From assembly GCA_014058105.1 (NCBI GenBank), contig JACGCM010000012.1:1860001-1924000 (forward strand): DNA of 64,000 bases, given 5' to 3'. The DNA comes from Kingdonia uniflora. Taxonomy: Eukaryota > Streptophyta > Magnoliopsida > Ranunculales > Circaeasteraceae. The notes beneath the pieces are model-generated. The model saw nothing but the letters and a program-made list of their open reading frames with translations. It was not told the DNA's origin and did not search any database. Every line of letters begins with the position of its first letter. Within the stretch, counting starts at the first letter, position 1. Both the position numbers and the translations under genes were made by a program. Shown here piece by piece: positions 23,366-35,278 of this stretch.

Positions 23366-24515
23366 TTGGGAAAGTCAGGGGAAAAGGTCACTGAAGAGGG
23401 ACCTGCTGCTGAGGATGATCTTAAAGAGGTGCAGGAAAGGGCCAGGCTGGCGGCTCTTCACGGGGAGGAGGACATGAGCAAGATGGTATGTATTTTTGTT
23501 CGATTATGTGAAATATATTTTTATATTGCGTTTCAAGCTCACGCTGAGGTCAATTTGTACTTTACAGGTTGCTCATTTGGTAAGGGGGATTTGGCTTGGA
23601 GTTAAAGAGGAGAAATTTAAGCTGAAGAAGGTGAAGATCAAGCTTGAAAAGAAGGTAGCTCGAGCGAAGGCTGATGCTCTTAAGGATATAAAAAAGTTGA
23701 AGGCCCTGAAGGCTTCCCACGTAGTGGCGATTGGCCATCTACAAGCGGAGGCGAGAACAAACCTGGAGGAGGTGGTGGCAGAGTGCGAAAGACTCGAGCA
23801 CCACCTTATATTGAAGGGGTATTCTGAGAATAAGGTAGATGTTATTAAGGCAGACACATATGTCGAGAAGGGAGATGATGAAAAGATGGAAGAGGTTGGG
23901 GTGGGAGTTGTTGATGGGTTGGAAGGTGTCTCCCGCCAGACGGTGCTAGACAATCAAGAGGATGACACCGAACTCCCAGAGGGGGAAATGAGAAGGTAGG
24001 GTAGAGAAATGACTTTGTATGAATATTTTGGAAGTGTTCTGTAAATTGTTTAGATTGTGTGTATTGAATAGACTTTTGTAGGCTGAGTTTTTTTTTTTTG
24101 TAACCCACTTGTAGGCACTTAGAGAAATGGGTCTCATAATTAAAAATTTAGAGACCGAGCATGCCAGGGAAAGAGAGATCTTTACATCCTCATTGTCTTC
24201 GCAAGCGGAGCTACAGGTTAGATCGGAATAGGCCTTTTGACTTGTATGTTATATTGACATAAAGCTACAAAGTAAATAAGATAACATAGAACGTATAGGC
24301 AGACCAAAAACTTGTTATCAGTTTTAGGAAAATGACACTAAAACAGTGCATAGGAAAAATCAAAGTTTTTAGACAAAATAGCATATAGAGAACATGTACC
24401 TTAGACCTTAAAATATATGTCATGGAGCATCCATCTGAGATCGTACCTCGACCTTTAAGTCTAGAAGTAGTCGCACACGGTAGATGTTAAAAATTAGATA
24501 TCTCATCTCTAACAC

Positions 24516-24562
<47 letters not shown>

Positions 24563-24770
24563 GTTGATGGGGTATTCTGAATCAAACTGTATATAATGTA
24601 TCTATATTGTACAGGTCAAATTGGATTCAACTCGCTCTCACAAAGATGAGGCACTCCAGTGTAATCGAGAATTTGCAGAGGAGTTGGATAGGGTGAGGGA
24701 GGCGAATGAAGACAGAGAAGACCAACTTGTAAAGGTGCACTTCAAGTTTGTTGAGGCAGCTCTTCCCTGA
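23366..24770 (+). pseudogene. Retrotransposon extra ORF (coiled-coil part), multi-exon, antisense to the Tat pol
   Basis: Exon-like blocks are about 23366-23485 (ends DMSKM|GTATGT), 23568-23995, 24115-24216 and 24615-24770 (ends in TGA). They encode a Lys/Glu-rich coiled coil: RARLAALHGEEDMSKM, IWLGVKEEKFKLKK, HLILKGYSENKVDVIKADTY, VDGLEGVSRQTVLDNQEDD, then TEHAREREIFTSSLSSQAEL and STRSHKDEALQCNREFAEEL. I recognise this as the plant Ty3/gypsy-associated protein family (Transposase_28-containing in full-length forms). The N-terminal domain is missing here. The 23995/24115 junction does not keep frame with canonical GT-AG, so it is probably broken. It is transcribed toward the pol on the opposite strand, the arrangement reported for Tat-lineage extra ORFs. 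Confidence 0.65.
24519..24559. repeat. TA-dinucleotide microsatellite
   Basis: About 20 uninterrupted TA units inside an intron of the extra ORF. Confidence 0.95.
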
Positions 24771-25292
24771 CCGAAGTCACCATTGGATTCAAAAACTATA
24801 CTCTCTTCTATTTTTTTTATGGCTTTAGTTTTTGATGCTCTGACAGAAAGGGAAATGATACATCAGAAGAGACTATATGCAATTTTGGAGTTACGCCTCG
24901 AAAAGGTAAGATCTCACTTTTCAAAGATAGTTGTATCTCATGTATCATGCTCAGACCTATTAAAGTCGATCGTTGCGTATTTTGTAGTAGAAGTAAAAAG
25001 ACTTGAGTTAGGACGATATACCTTGTTCAAGAGTTTGTCTGACAAGGGGTGTATTTGTATAATTAATATAGATTGAGGGAACTGTATGGCCTTCATGGAA
25101 TCGAATTTAGGCCCCCGACCTGCTAATCTTATTGAGAGGGGCAGGGTTGCTGTACCTAGCAAACTGAATTCTGATCGGCCTCCTGCTGTAGGGTAAAACA
25201 CGACTGACATCCCAACAGCAGAAAAGAATTCATTATAATGCGACCTGAAAATAAATAGTATCTGTCGTAGACATATTAAAATAGAAAAAAGT

Positions 25293-25746
25293 TAGTATGA
25301 CCTTTGCCTTATCTTATGTTTGGTGGGGTCTTTGATATAAAACAAGTTTTTACATTTGTTCTAATCACAGAGATGGGTTGAGTCAGTCAAACCAAGTGAA
25401 TCTTAATTTAACTGTAGTAATATTGCAGACATACTGAAAGAGATGAAGGCTAGCATTACATTTGCCTTATCTTATGCATGTTAGAGTCGTTAATATAAAA
25501 CAAGTTTCTATATTTATTTTAATTGCAGAGATTTAGTAGAGTCAGCCAAACCAAGTGTTATCATTGATTTAACTAGTATAATATCTCAAACAAGTTGAAG
25601 TAGATGAAGGCTAGTAATACATTTGCCCTATATGATGTTTGGTAAAGCCTTTGATATAAAATAAGTTTCAACATTTGTTTCAATTGCAGAGATTTAGTAG
25701 AGTCATCCAAACCAAGTGTTATCATTGATTTAACTAGTATAAGATC
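25293..25746 (+). repeat. Three tandem ~160-bp units, each an intron end plus a short exon
   Basis: Units start near 25293, 25451 and 25612. Units 2 and 3 read TTGCAG|AGATTTAGTAGAGTCA on the plus strand, an acceptor followed by DLVESAKPSVIIDLTS (Ala to Ser in unit 3). Unit 1 is more diverged (RWVESVKPS). This looks like tandem triplication of one short exon of the extra ORF with its intron. Confidence 0.7.
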
Positions 25747-25933
25747 GATTAAAAGTTACTATTATCTATACTTTAATTTATAGAATGTAGTTGAATCTAC
25801 GTAAGAAAAGAGTGTTATGAAAAATTTGGAAGTTTAATTGATTAGTTCAGAATTTATATTAGATGGAGATGAAAATCTCACTTTTGGAATTAAAAAAGCA
25901 AAAGCGATAAATAAAAATAGAGTAGTGAGATGC

Positions 25934-28245
25934 TTAACGATAGTACCATTTTAGTCGCCTAGTGTTCCAAGGATTTGAAATGGGGATTCCCTCTTCTTTC
26001 ATGAGATAATATGATCCCAGGCCTGAGAGACCTGTGATAATGAATGGACCCTCCCAATTGTCAACTAATTTTCCATCGTGAACCTCTTTGCGAAGTTGAG
26101 GAATTTTTTTAAGGACGAGATCATCAATTTGGAAGGTACGGCTTTTGACTAGGCTATTATATGATCTAGCTAGCATATGATGATATCGACCTAGGTTAGC
26201 GATGGCGCGTTCCCTGATTTCATCGATCATATTGAGGTTGCAAGCCAATTCGAACTCATTCTCCTTGTCAGTTAGCTCGTGATCTCGAACTGGATGATGG
26301 TATTCAGAAGAAATAGTGGCCTCAGTGCCATAGCCAAGGAGGAATGAGGTACATCCTGTTGACTGGCGGGGAGTGGTACGATATACCCATAGGACATGAG
26401 GTAGTTCCCAAACCCAATTCCCTTTTTTTGTAAGTGAAGCCATTATTTTGAGTCCATTCACGATGGTTTTGTTAGTAATTTTGGTTTGGCCATTACCTTG
26501 AAGATAGTAAGGATTGGATGGTGAGTGGATGATATTGTATTGGTTGAGGAAGGTTATGATTTTTTCTCTAATAAATTGAGGCCCGTTATCGATACAAATT
26601 AGGTGGGTGCACCCAAACTGAGTGATGATGTGTTCCCAGATAAAAGAGATGACCTCTTCTTTTCTGGTTCGACATAGTGGAACTGTTTTTACCCATTTTA
26701 TAAAATAATTGGCAGTTACGAGTAGGTGACAACGATTACCTGGAGAATTAGGGAATTCACCGACGAGATCAAGTTCCTATCTTTTGAATGTCTAGAACAC
26801 CTTGCTTGCATAGAGATCGAGCGTAGGGGAGCATATCATGTGTCCATGTCTTTGGCAGGTGTCACATTTGCGTAAGTACTCCTCTGCTTGTTTGCACATG
26901 CCGGGCCAGAATACTCCATGTATAATAGCTCAATTTGTTAGTGATCGACCTACGGTATGAGGGCCACAAGTCCTTTTATGTAATTCGCAGAGCATTTCAT
27001 TTGCTTTTGGTTTGGAGATGCACTTGAGGCAAGTCCCCAAAACTGAGAGGCGGTACAGCATACCATTTTGATTTGTGTAGTGCTTCGAGTTGTTGATCAA
27101 CTGTAGGCGCTCCTTTGGATCTGCTGGAAGTGGTCCGTTGCAACTGTTGTCGACACCGAGGTAGGCTAAGAAAGGCTTTTGCCAATCGCCATCTCCCCCT
27201 TTATCGCCCCCAGTGTTGATCGTGCATACAGAAATCCAATCAATGTTGGGGGTTAAAATGATTTCGATCTGGAAATATCGAGCTTCTGTACCCAAGACCC
27301 CGGCTAGATATGCCAAGGAATCGGCGTGTCCATTTTCACCTCGAGGTAGATAATCGAGAGTTGTTTTTGTGAACTTTCTTATCCTATCTGCAATGAGAGC
27401 TGCGTATTTGATCATCTTTCCATTCTTCTTATATTGCCCAGAGTAATGGTGGACAATGAGTAAGGAATCTGTGTAGACTGAGAGTTCGGGGACATCGAGC
27501 TCAAGAGCGAGGTCGAGTTTATGAATGAGAGCTTTGTATTCGGTGACATTATTTGAAGCCTCAAAATCTAAGTGGATTGATTTCTCAATTCTGTCATTGG
27601 AAGGGGTAATTAATACGATTCTAATTCTTGACCCTGCAGGTCTTGCTAATCCATTCGTAAGAAGTCTCTACCCTTTTGTTGTAATCTATTTAGCTCGTTT
27701 GTCAAATAGTTTAGGGGGTAAATCCTCAGAAGTTTCTTCTGTAAGGTCAGGGTCGTGCTTTTCCCACTCAGGATCTTCCACTGGAAAATCTATGAGAAAA
27801 TTAAAAACGTCTTGACCCTTCTCGGAATGACGTTATTCAAACTTGATATCATGTTCTCCCAAACTGACAAACCACTGTTACACCCTCCTTAATTTTTCTT
27901 TCTTGGATAGAACTTCCCGAAGTGGGTAGTTCGTCATGACTTTGACTGAATGAGCTTGGAAGTAGTGCTTGAGTTTTTTGTGAAGTATAAACAAGAGTGG
28001 GAAGAAGTTTCTCAATTTTATAGTACCTCGCTTCCGCTGGAGTGGGGGTTTTGCTGATAAAGTAGATTGGTTTCTCGATTTTCCCATCAAGGTAAATGAT
28101 AACCAAGCTGAGTGAAGTATCTGTGACTGCTAGGTATATAATCAGTTCTTCATTATCTACTGGGGTGTTTATTATGGGAGACCTCCCCAAATAGGTTTTG
28201 AGATCCTGAAAAGCTATTTCGCATTCTGGTGTCCATGTCGTTTGA
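25934..28245 (-). pseudogene. Ty3/gypsy (Tat-lineage) RNase H-integrase remnant
   Basis: Read on the minus strand from 28245, the remnant starts in the RT thumb/RNase H linker (WTPECEIAFQDLKTYLG). It continues through a gypsy RNase H (LIIYLAVTDTSLSLVIIYLD) and a second RNase H of archaeal type (ASNNVTEYKALIHKLDLALE, VYTDSLLIVHHYSGQY). Next come the integrase zinc-binding region and core (CDTCQRHGHM, HLICIDNGPQFIRE, NGQTKITNKTIV) and the C-terminal domain (LWVYRTTPRQSTGCTSFLLG ... WEGPFIITG). The extra archaeal-type RNase H is characteristic of the Tat lineage. Gag, protease and most of RT are missing upstream of 28245. Several stops and frame changes are present, so it is not functional. Confidence 0.85.
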
Positions 28246-28570
28246 GCGCTGTCAAACGAGCTTATTGTTCTGTGTCGAGCTCTTTCTCGTGGAGTTCTCG
28301 ATCCTTAGTTAACTGAAGTTTGAGCTCGGTGTGTTTCCCTATTTCGGCGTTGATATTCGCCCGTAGTTCTTTAAGTTACTTCGGCTCCACTGAAACATCC
28401 AGCTGGATGTCTGTAGCAGGTCATCTGAAAGTAACCATGATTGAAAATTATAGCAAAAGAATGCCTTAGGATATCGTGAAAATGCAATCTTTCCTACAGA
28501 CGACGGCAAATGTATTGACCAAATTCTGTAAGCTCAAAATGGCTTGGAATTCGCTATCACACCAATGAAC
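28246..28570 (-). other. Rearranged interior between LTR and pol remnant
   Basis: The minus strand at about 28340-28250 reads a coiled-coil scrap (NINAEIGKHTELKLQLTKDR) resembling another piece of the extra-ORF coil, here in the pol orientation, followed directly by the RT linker. A weak tRNA-Met PBS match (TTGGTGTGATAGC) lies at about 28558-28570. This suggests deletion or template-switch rearrangement of the element's 5' half. Confidence 0.4.
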
Positions 28571-29308
28571 CTGCGATAATATTCTAATGTAAAGCAAGAA
28601 ATGACACAGGTGATTTTAGTATGGAAAACCTCTGAATAGGTAAAAAACCACGACCTCAAGTGGAAGATTTTTGCAAAAGTATCTTTATTGCTTGAGGCGG
28701 ATATCTTATTTCAAGTGATCTCTAGATTTAGAAATGCTTGAACCTTATAACTAAGAAGTTTGAATATTTATGAGACTCTAGAACAAGTAGTTTCTTGGTG
28801 ATTTCTTGTGTAATTTTTGGTCCCTGTCTCTTCTGGAACTTTTTCCTTAAATAGGCCTTCTCCGCAACTCATCATCGTGCTGAAGCAAGTTCTCTGAACT
28901 ATGTGGTTACTGGCGGTTGACTGAGTAACTGATGAGTTCATAAAAGACAGGTGTCTTTGACTGGTTTAATTTTTCGGTTTAAAGTTTGACTCACGTTCTT
29001 CACCAGTTCGTGGAGTAAGTTGAAATGTTGACTGGAGAAGTCATGTTGAAAATGTGTGAGTCTGAGATGGAGGTAATTCAAACTGGCGACAGCTAGATTT
29101 TAGGTGAGATCGAGGGATAGGTCCCTACATATATCATAGTGAATTGTTCGTGGGGAGTGGTTTTTCATCCGAAAGGGTTTTCCACTTCCCTCCTCCGGGA
29201 AAATCTTTGCGTTCTTTATAATTTTCTTTGCTGATTTACCACTTGAGTTGGCAATTTTACGTATCGTTCTTGTTTGAGAGGAGAGAGTAGCTACCTTGAT
29301 TCTCAACA
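28571..29308 (-). repeat. Candidate LTR (minus strand) starting TGTTGAGAAT
   Basis: On the minus strand the block starts TGTTGAGAATCAAGG at 29308 and ends CAGGTTCA next to the PBS-like sequence at 28570, giving about 738 bp. Its first 200 bp match 53030-53230 on the plus strand (shared CGGAGGAGGGAAGTG and GGATGAAAAACCACT), which shows a repeated family. The second LTR of this insertion was not found. Confidence 0.5.
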
Positions 29309-29936
29309 CAACTCTGCTTGGTATGTCACTAAAACACCTCTCAATCACTTCAGATGAGAGACCAAGATCTTCGAATAACTGCTTGCTTTAAAATACTTCT
29401 TCACCAATTCTTCTTTTGAATGGAACACGCTACTTGAGTTGGGTGGAATTTTTCCATCAATCTGTAATCTCAGGATTGCTTCTACAGCCAAATAAGGGCA
29501 TATGGCGTCAACACCAAAGCCAACAAGAGTACAAAAATGGTGTACTTCACGTGGCTATCTTAACTTTGAAGAAATTCATCACCAACCTCAACAATAACCT
29601 AAGATCACTAAAAATCTCAAATCAAACCTTAGAAATCACCAAAATCTTCATTATCGAATCAAACTTCAACATAGTGATACTATGACACTTCAATTGAGCA
29701 ATGAACGCTAAAAATTATAAAAAAAATTGCCATTACAGAACTACTCAAACAACACACATAGAGAATCAAAGAAAAATGTACTTACATAAAACCCTAGAAG
29801 TAGCGATTGATCGTGTTTGATCTTCTCTTTTTTGAGGTTTGATTTAGAGTTGTTTGTTGAGGAACCCTAGAAATCTCAGAAACCCTAAAAAACGATGAGA
29901 GGGAGAAAGAGATAAAATTGAAATGCTTACAATGAA

Positions 29937-30447
29937 TTTGGTTGGGCTTGGAAGAGAGGATTTTGGTGAGTTTGGAAGAGGGAAGGAATTGAGGTTTGGA
30001 AGAGAGGAGTTTGGTGGGTTTGGAAGAAAAGGAATTGAGGTTTGGCTTAGACAAAATGTTTGAGGAAAATTTACAGAAATACCCCTAAATTTGCAGCTAG
30101 ACTTCCTAAAATGCCCCTGATTTTGTATTTAGCCTTCCCAAAATACCCCTGATTTCGTATAGATGAAAAGTTATGGGATGGACTTTCATTTATACTTATT
30201 ATTTCATTAAGTAATTACGATTAAGATGCCTATTTTTATAGGATTTGGTATATACGAAATGGGGGTATTTTAGTATTAAATAAATTGCGAGAATAGACGA
30301 AATAACGCTTATGATCTAACGACTGTTTCGATTCCATATATTCATTGTTATAACCTAAACAGTCAATTTCCCTCAACATGTGTAGGGTAGTGTGATTAAC
30401 ATCCGTGATTGATTTTCATGGCATAGCTATTCCTTTAGTATTATAGA
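29937..30447 (-). mobile_element. Second Helitron 5' end (truncated or incomplete element)
   Basis: The minus strand starts TCTATAATACTAAAGGAATA at 30447, preceded by host A, and is homologous to the first Helitron from 21432 inward for about 500-600 bp. Similarity ends sharply at the TC terminus. No matching 3' CTRR end could be assigned between 21433 and 29936, so the element is truncated or its interior has been replaced by the retroelements there. Confidence 0.6.
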
Positions 30448-30878
30448 TTAATTTGGTGCTAAACTAAATCACAAATATTTAGTAGAGATTGTATGCATGT
30501 TTTTGATCTACATAACAAATTAGATGTACTTAACCCAAAATTTGTAAATTAGCTAAGCATAGTTGATGATAAAGTCTTACTACTATGACATTTAGTGCAT
30601 TTTTGGCAGTTTTATTTTTTTTAGTGTGGGTTGAGCATACTCCAAACTCAAACTTTAATCCTTCGAGCAAATAAAAAAAAAAGGGTTTGAGTTGCTTATG
30701 TGACAATGTCAAAACTCAACCCGGGTGTGGAGAGCTTACTCAAAAAATGAGTGTGACAATGTTTTAAAGTACGTGCAAACTTTTAAACACCGTACAGTCT
30801 TTTAAATACAGCTTAGTCTATTGAAAACTCAACTCCTCTATCTCACTCTTCAAAACTCCAAAAAAAGAGTCTGGCTTT
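30448..30878. other. Spacer between Helitron end and MULE, no gene seen
   Basis: AT-rich sequence with repeated short CTCAAAC/AACTCAACC motifs. No coding frame or defined element end is supported. Confidence 0.35.
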
Positions 30879-30887
30879 GCGACTCCC

Positions 30888-31111
30888 GGGAGTAGGGGGC
30901 ACCTACCTATTCCTTCACAAAATTAATGGACTCGTGGATTCTTAATTCTCCTCCCACCCACTAACTCTATTTTTCTTAATACATTTACCCCCTTGAGGAC
31001 TAATCTCCAAATAAATTATTTTTGTATTGTTCTTGTAAAAGAATATTGGGACCCACGAGTAACTCATGTGAATTTAGAAGTCAGACTCATTAAAATAGAA
31101 CTAAATAATAA
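30888..31111 (+). repeat. Left terminal inverted repeat of the FAR1-type MULE
   Basis: It contains CTCCTCCCACCCACTAACTC and TGAGGACTAATCTCCAAATA, both present inverted at the right end. Confidence 0.85.
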
Positions 31112-32713
31112 TGATCTTTTTTTCAAAAAAAATTTCAAGGCAAGCCATTTTTATATAGGGATCCGTAACCAGGAGTTTCCAACCCCATGAGGTTTCGAAC
31201 CCACGACCTTTCTCTAGGTGGAGAGGTACAACCACCACTGGGCCAAGAGCCCAATGGTAAATAATAATGATCTTAAATTACTCTTCAAGGTGTATTCCTC
31301 CCAACACACATGAGTATAGATAAAGTGACACATACAAAATAGTGGAAAGGTAAATCATTCAACAACAAAGTAAAACTAAAGTCATTCCAACTTCGCTTTA
31401 AATAAAGAGAATAGGTTCATGCAAAATAAATGGGAGTTGCTTAATTCTTTCACTTAAACTAATTAAGTCCATGCAGCTTCATGGCTTTTTATTCCATCCA
31501 AAATAAATTGAGAACTGCTTAGATCTTTCATGTAAACTAAGTCCAGACAACTTCATGGTTTTTTATTCCTGCAATTACAAGAAACAAATAAAACCATAAT
31601 TAGCTCGTAAAAGAAGAAAATTTTTAACCCAATAAACTTAAGTCACAAGAAGCTACGTGTTGTATCTATTTCGAAAGGGTTGTTTATATATATAACATGA
31701 GATGGAAAAAATCGGTGCAAAAATATACTTGTAAACTCACCCATCCTCATTTGATTGAAAATTCAATTTCCTACGAGGTAGTAGTGGAGGCCCTCCAATC
31801 TCATGGCCCTCCTATATAAAATTAATTTAAGGTCGCTAAAGAGTGCTTAATACATAAGCATAGCGTCAAACTAACTACAAGAATACCTTGTCAAATATAA
31901 AATCCATAGTAGTAGGATCTAGTTTCAATTTGGTATATAGCGATATTCGCGACATACCCTAAGCAATAAAAATAAAAATAAACAATAATATGTATGCCTT
32001 ATTCTTAAAATTAAATTTGAGATAGACCCGTGAATATTAGCATCATGTACCTGAGTAGATTCGTGAATACTTTCTTAAGATTAAACACTAGGTGGTAAGT
32101 TTTTCGAGGACCGGGAAGCCCCCGAGTTGCATGCTACCTAATATAATATTACAAATAACAAAGCTCAACTTGAATGAATTGATAGAATACAATTAATAAG
32201 AAAGCTTAGGAAGATTTATCTCTTACTTGTTGCAACAACTGGCGAATGCTTCCATGAGGAATATCATCGATGTCAAATTAGTCAAGATTAAATGCAGGAT
32301 CTAAGGAACCATGTGACATCTATGATAAAATGTTTAAGAGTATAAGTCGCTAGTAATTAAAAGATTATATAAAACTAACCAATGAGTTTTAAAATATACT
32401 TGAATATCTTGACTTAGGGGCATATTTGGATGAACATCTCCCTCGATGAAACTTCGATTGACAATAGAGTTATTTTCATGACTTTCATATAGTGCACCTA
32501 CATTTGTAACATTCATAAAAAAATATATTCTAATAACAAGAATATTAAAGAAATAATACTAAAAAAAATTAGCTTTTATCTCATGTCTTTTCTTTAGATG
32601 ATTATGATTTGATTGAAACCGCTTTTTCCTGTCTTTTTTTTTCTTTTTTTGGGCAACTTATAATCCACTCATTATTCTTGCAGTCGATGATCGACCTCCT
32701 TCACTTCCATCCG

Positions 32714-34857
32714 TCACATCCAAGGTTTCTTCTCCGCTCGTTCTATTATGGAGAAGTACGCATTCTTTGACTTTGAGACATCTTTAGGAGTTTCTTCGAT
32801 TTTCTTTACAGTAGTATCAAGCTCTTTTAAGCCATTATCCAACAACCCCATATCTAACAAATACAATTCCTCATGGGTTGAACAATTGAGTACAAAACTA
32901 ACTGCTTTACGACAAAGTTCATTGTAACGCAATGATATATATGCACGAGGATCAGCTAGAATTGGATTACCACCTTGATCTCTTACAATTTTGCTTTTAG
33001 CTCCCCTAGTCCATCTCTTAATGATGAATTGGATTGGGATTTCATGTATATTTCTATGATACAATAATTTTATGATATGGCGACATAAGATTCCAGTAAA
33101 TTCAAATTTTTTGCAACTATACATAACTTCATAAATCACAAAGACAAATGTAACAATACCTCTCATATACCTTTCTTGCGTAACTTCGGATCGATAAATT
33201 GTGTCATCGAATCCACAATCTTCAATTTTGAATAGAAGTTGATCTTTATGTTTACTTTCAAACATTTTAAACATGGATTGTGTATAGTTTTCTGCAGCTT
33301 GTTTAAGCATTGGTGAAGAAACAAATAATTTGGGAATTGTTTTAATTACCTCAAAATCTGCTTCCAACTCTGCACGACGTCGAGATGCAAGTGCTCTTTC
33401 ATAACGGGTAACAAACTGTATCATAAATACTTTCTTTTTACGAACTTCTTTAAGAACTTGTTGATGCTTTCACTGCGTTGAGTAGTAGTCATGTCTGCAC
33501 AAAAATTGTCACGTCCATACACAAGTGCCCATTTGTGACTTATCTTGAACATATTAGATAACCATTTGTTTGTTGATAAGCCGAAGTCCTCCAACATTTC
33601 TTTCCACCAGAAAGGAATTCATCTTCTGTATCATAGCTGTATATGTACTTATGAAGAAGAAAAAATGAAAACCTTTCTTCTTTTACTCATTAGAAAGGTG
33701 TTTTGCAGCATTTTGAAATATATGCCAGATGCATAATCGATGACATGTTTTTGGGAAGACGATTGAGATGGCCTTTTCCATTGCTGCACACTCATCTCTG
33801 AGAATTGTCTTTAATTTCTTTCTAGACATAGCTTTCATCCAGGTTTAAAATAGCCACACAAAAGATTTTGTTGTTTTATCTATTAACAACGCTCCACAAA
33901 AAAATATTGTCTGCTTGTGATGATTCACACCAACGAATGGTGCAAAAGGCTTGCAATATTTATTTGTTCGATAAGTTGTATCGGAAATAATGACATCTCC
34001 AAAGTAGTTATAGTTTATTATTGACATCGCGTCTGCCCAAAAGAAATTTGTCAATTGGTTATCATCATCAACCATCAAGGCATAAAAGAACGTTGGGTTT
34101 TCCGACTGCTTCTTTGTAAAATAGCTCAAAACTGCAGACGCATCTCCCATTCCAAGTTTTTCTCTCTGCTTCCTTTGAAGCTAATTTTTATAGTCAACAT
34201 GTGTAAAACCAACGCTAGCATGATCCCCAGCTTGTTGAACCATGTAATCGAAAGCATCTATTGGCATGATACCCACAACATTTAAATTCTCAATTTCCGC
34301 AACATGTACTTCCTTTACTTTTCTCTGTGATGTGAGCATGTATGCTTTCTTCGAAGTTACAAGAGGATGATTGTGTCCATATGACATTTTACTAATCATC
34401 CATTCATCATCTTTTTTTTATATCATCATACTTGTCGTACAACCAGTCCGTATTTCATTCTTACTTATTTTTGGATTTGGATGTCGAGGATCCTTCCCCT
34501 TTAAACCTTCTTTGAAGCAAACAAAAATTTGACATCTCACTGTCCCATATGTTTTTTTGTATGTTTTTCCCTTTCGTACACTAAAACCTATGACTCAAGC
34601 AAATTTGTTATATTTTTCATATACCTTTTCTTTGGATTTGAACGTCATACCTTCCTATAGTAATTCGTTATGCGTATTCATATCCAAATCAATCGGTGCA
34701 AGTGACGCTTCTTGTAATTCTTCTTCACTCTCGTTGTGCTCATAATCGCTTTATGAAGTATGTTTATGATTCTCTTCCATTTCATCATCTGAACTACTTG
34801 AAGACATCCTGAGAGCTACTTGACATTTCCTCAGAGTTACTTTCACTATAACTCATG
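32714..34857 (-). pseudogene. FAR1/FRS-like MULE transposase, decayed
   Basis: On the minus strand the domains run in family order. The FAR1 DNA-binding domain (about 34720-34320) includes GMTFKSKEKVYEKYNKFA, VIGFSVRKGKTYKKTYGTVR and MSYGHNHPLVTSKKA. The MULE transposase core (34150-33680) includes NYFGDVIISDTTYRTNKYCK, PFVGVNHHKQTIFFCGALLI and CHRLCIWHIFQNAAKHLS. A C-terminal part with the SWIM zinc finger (33424-32714) includes the motif CKKFEFTGILCRHIIKLL. Between these blocks lie stop codons (for example after KHLSNE) and frame breaks near 34180, 33840 and 33430, so no full protein is made. FAR1/FHY3 transcription factors derive from such transposases, but TIRs and a target duplication show this copy is a transposon. 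Confidence 0.88.
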
Positions 34858-35278
34858 CTTGCACTATTGAATTTTATCTATAATAATTTTACAAATAAAG
34901 TTAAAACAACAGTTAAAATAAGAGAAGAATTAGCTAGCATAACACTTAATTTTCATCGATAATTTGTGTGTCATAAAATATATAATATTTTTGATATGAA
35001 CGACATAGAGTGCAAGATCTATAAACAAATTAAGCACACTACTAAGATAATAGATAGAAGAAAGAAAGCATACTAGCGTAATGAAGAGAAAATGCTTGTA
35101 GATTGGGAAGGCTTGTCTCCGTAGTTGAAGATGACGAATGAGGCTTGTAGATGGAGAAGGCTTTTGAGATGAAGAGGTAGGTTTCTTTTTAGGTATTTTA
35201 GATGAAAAATAATTCTTCTTATAGAAGTTGAAGGAGTTAATGGGGGGAAAACAAACGTGGCTTTAGCAACCCATTTTT

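Noticed and set aside
23573..23953. 126-aa minus ORF rich in Ser/Thr/Phe
   Set aside because: It is the reverse reading of the coiled-coil exon on the plus strand, which has splice sites and family similarity.
21432..30447. Single composite transposon bounded by the two Helitron-like repeats
   Set aside because: The repeats are direct, and each is a Helitron 5' end by motif. The interior is MLO and Tat-element debris without shared ends.
32714..34857. Domesticated FAR1-RELATED SEQUENCE gene
   Set aside because: Stops and frame breaks plus flanking TIRs and a target duplication show a decayed transposon.
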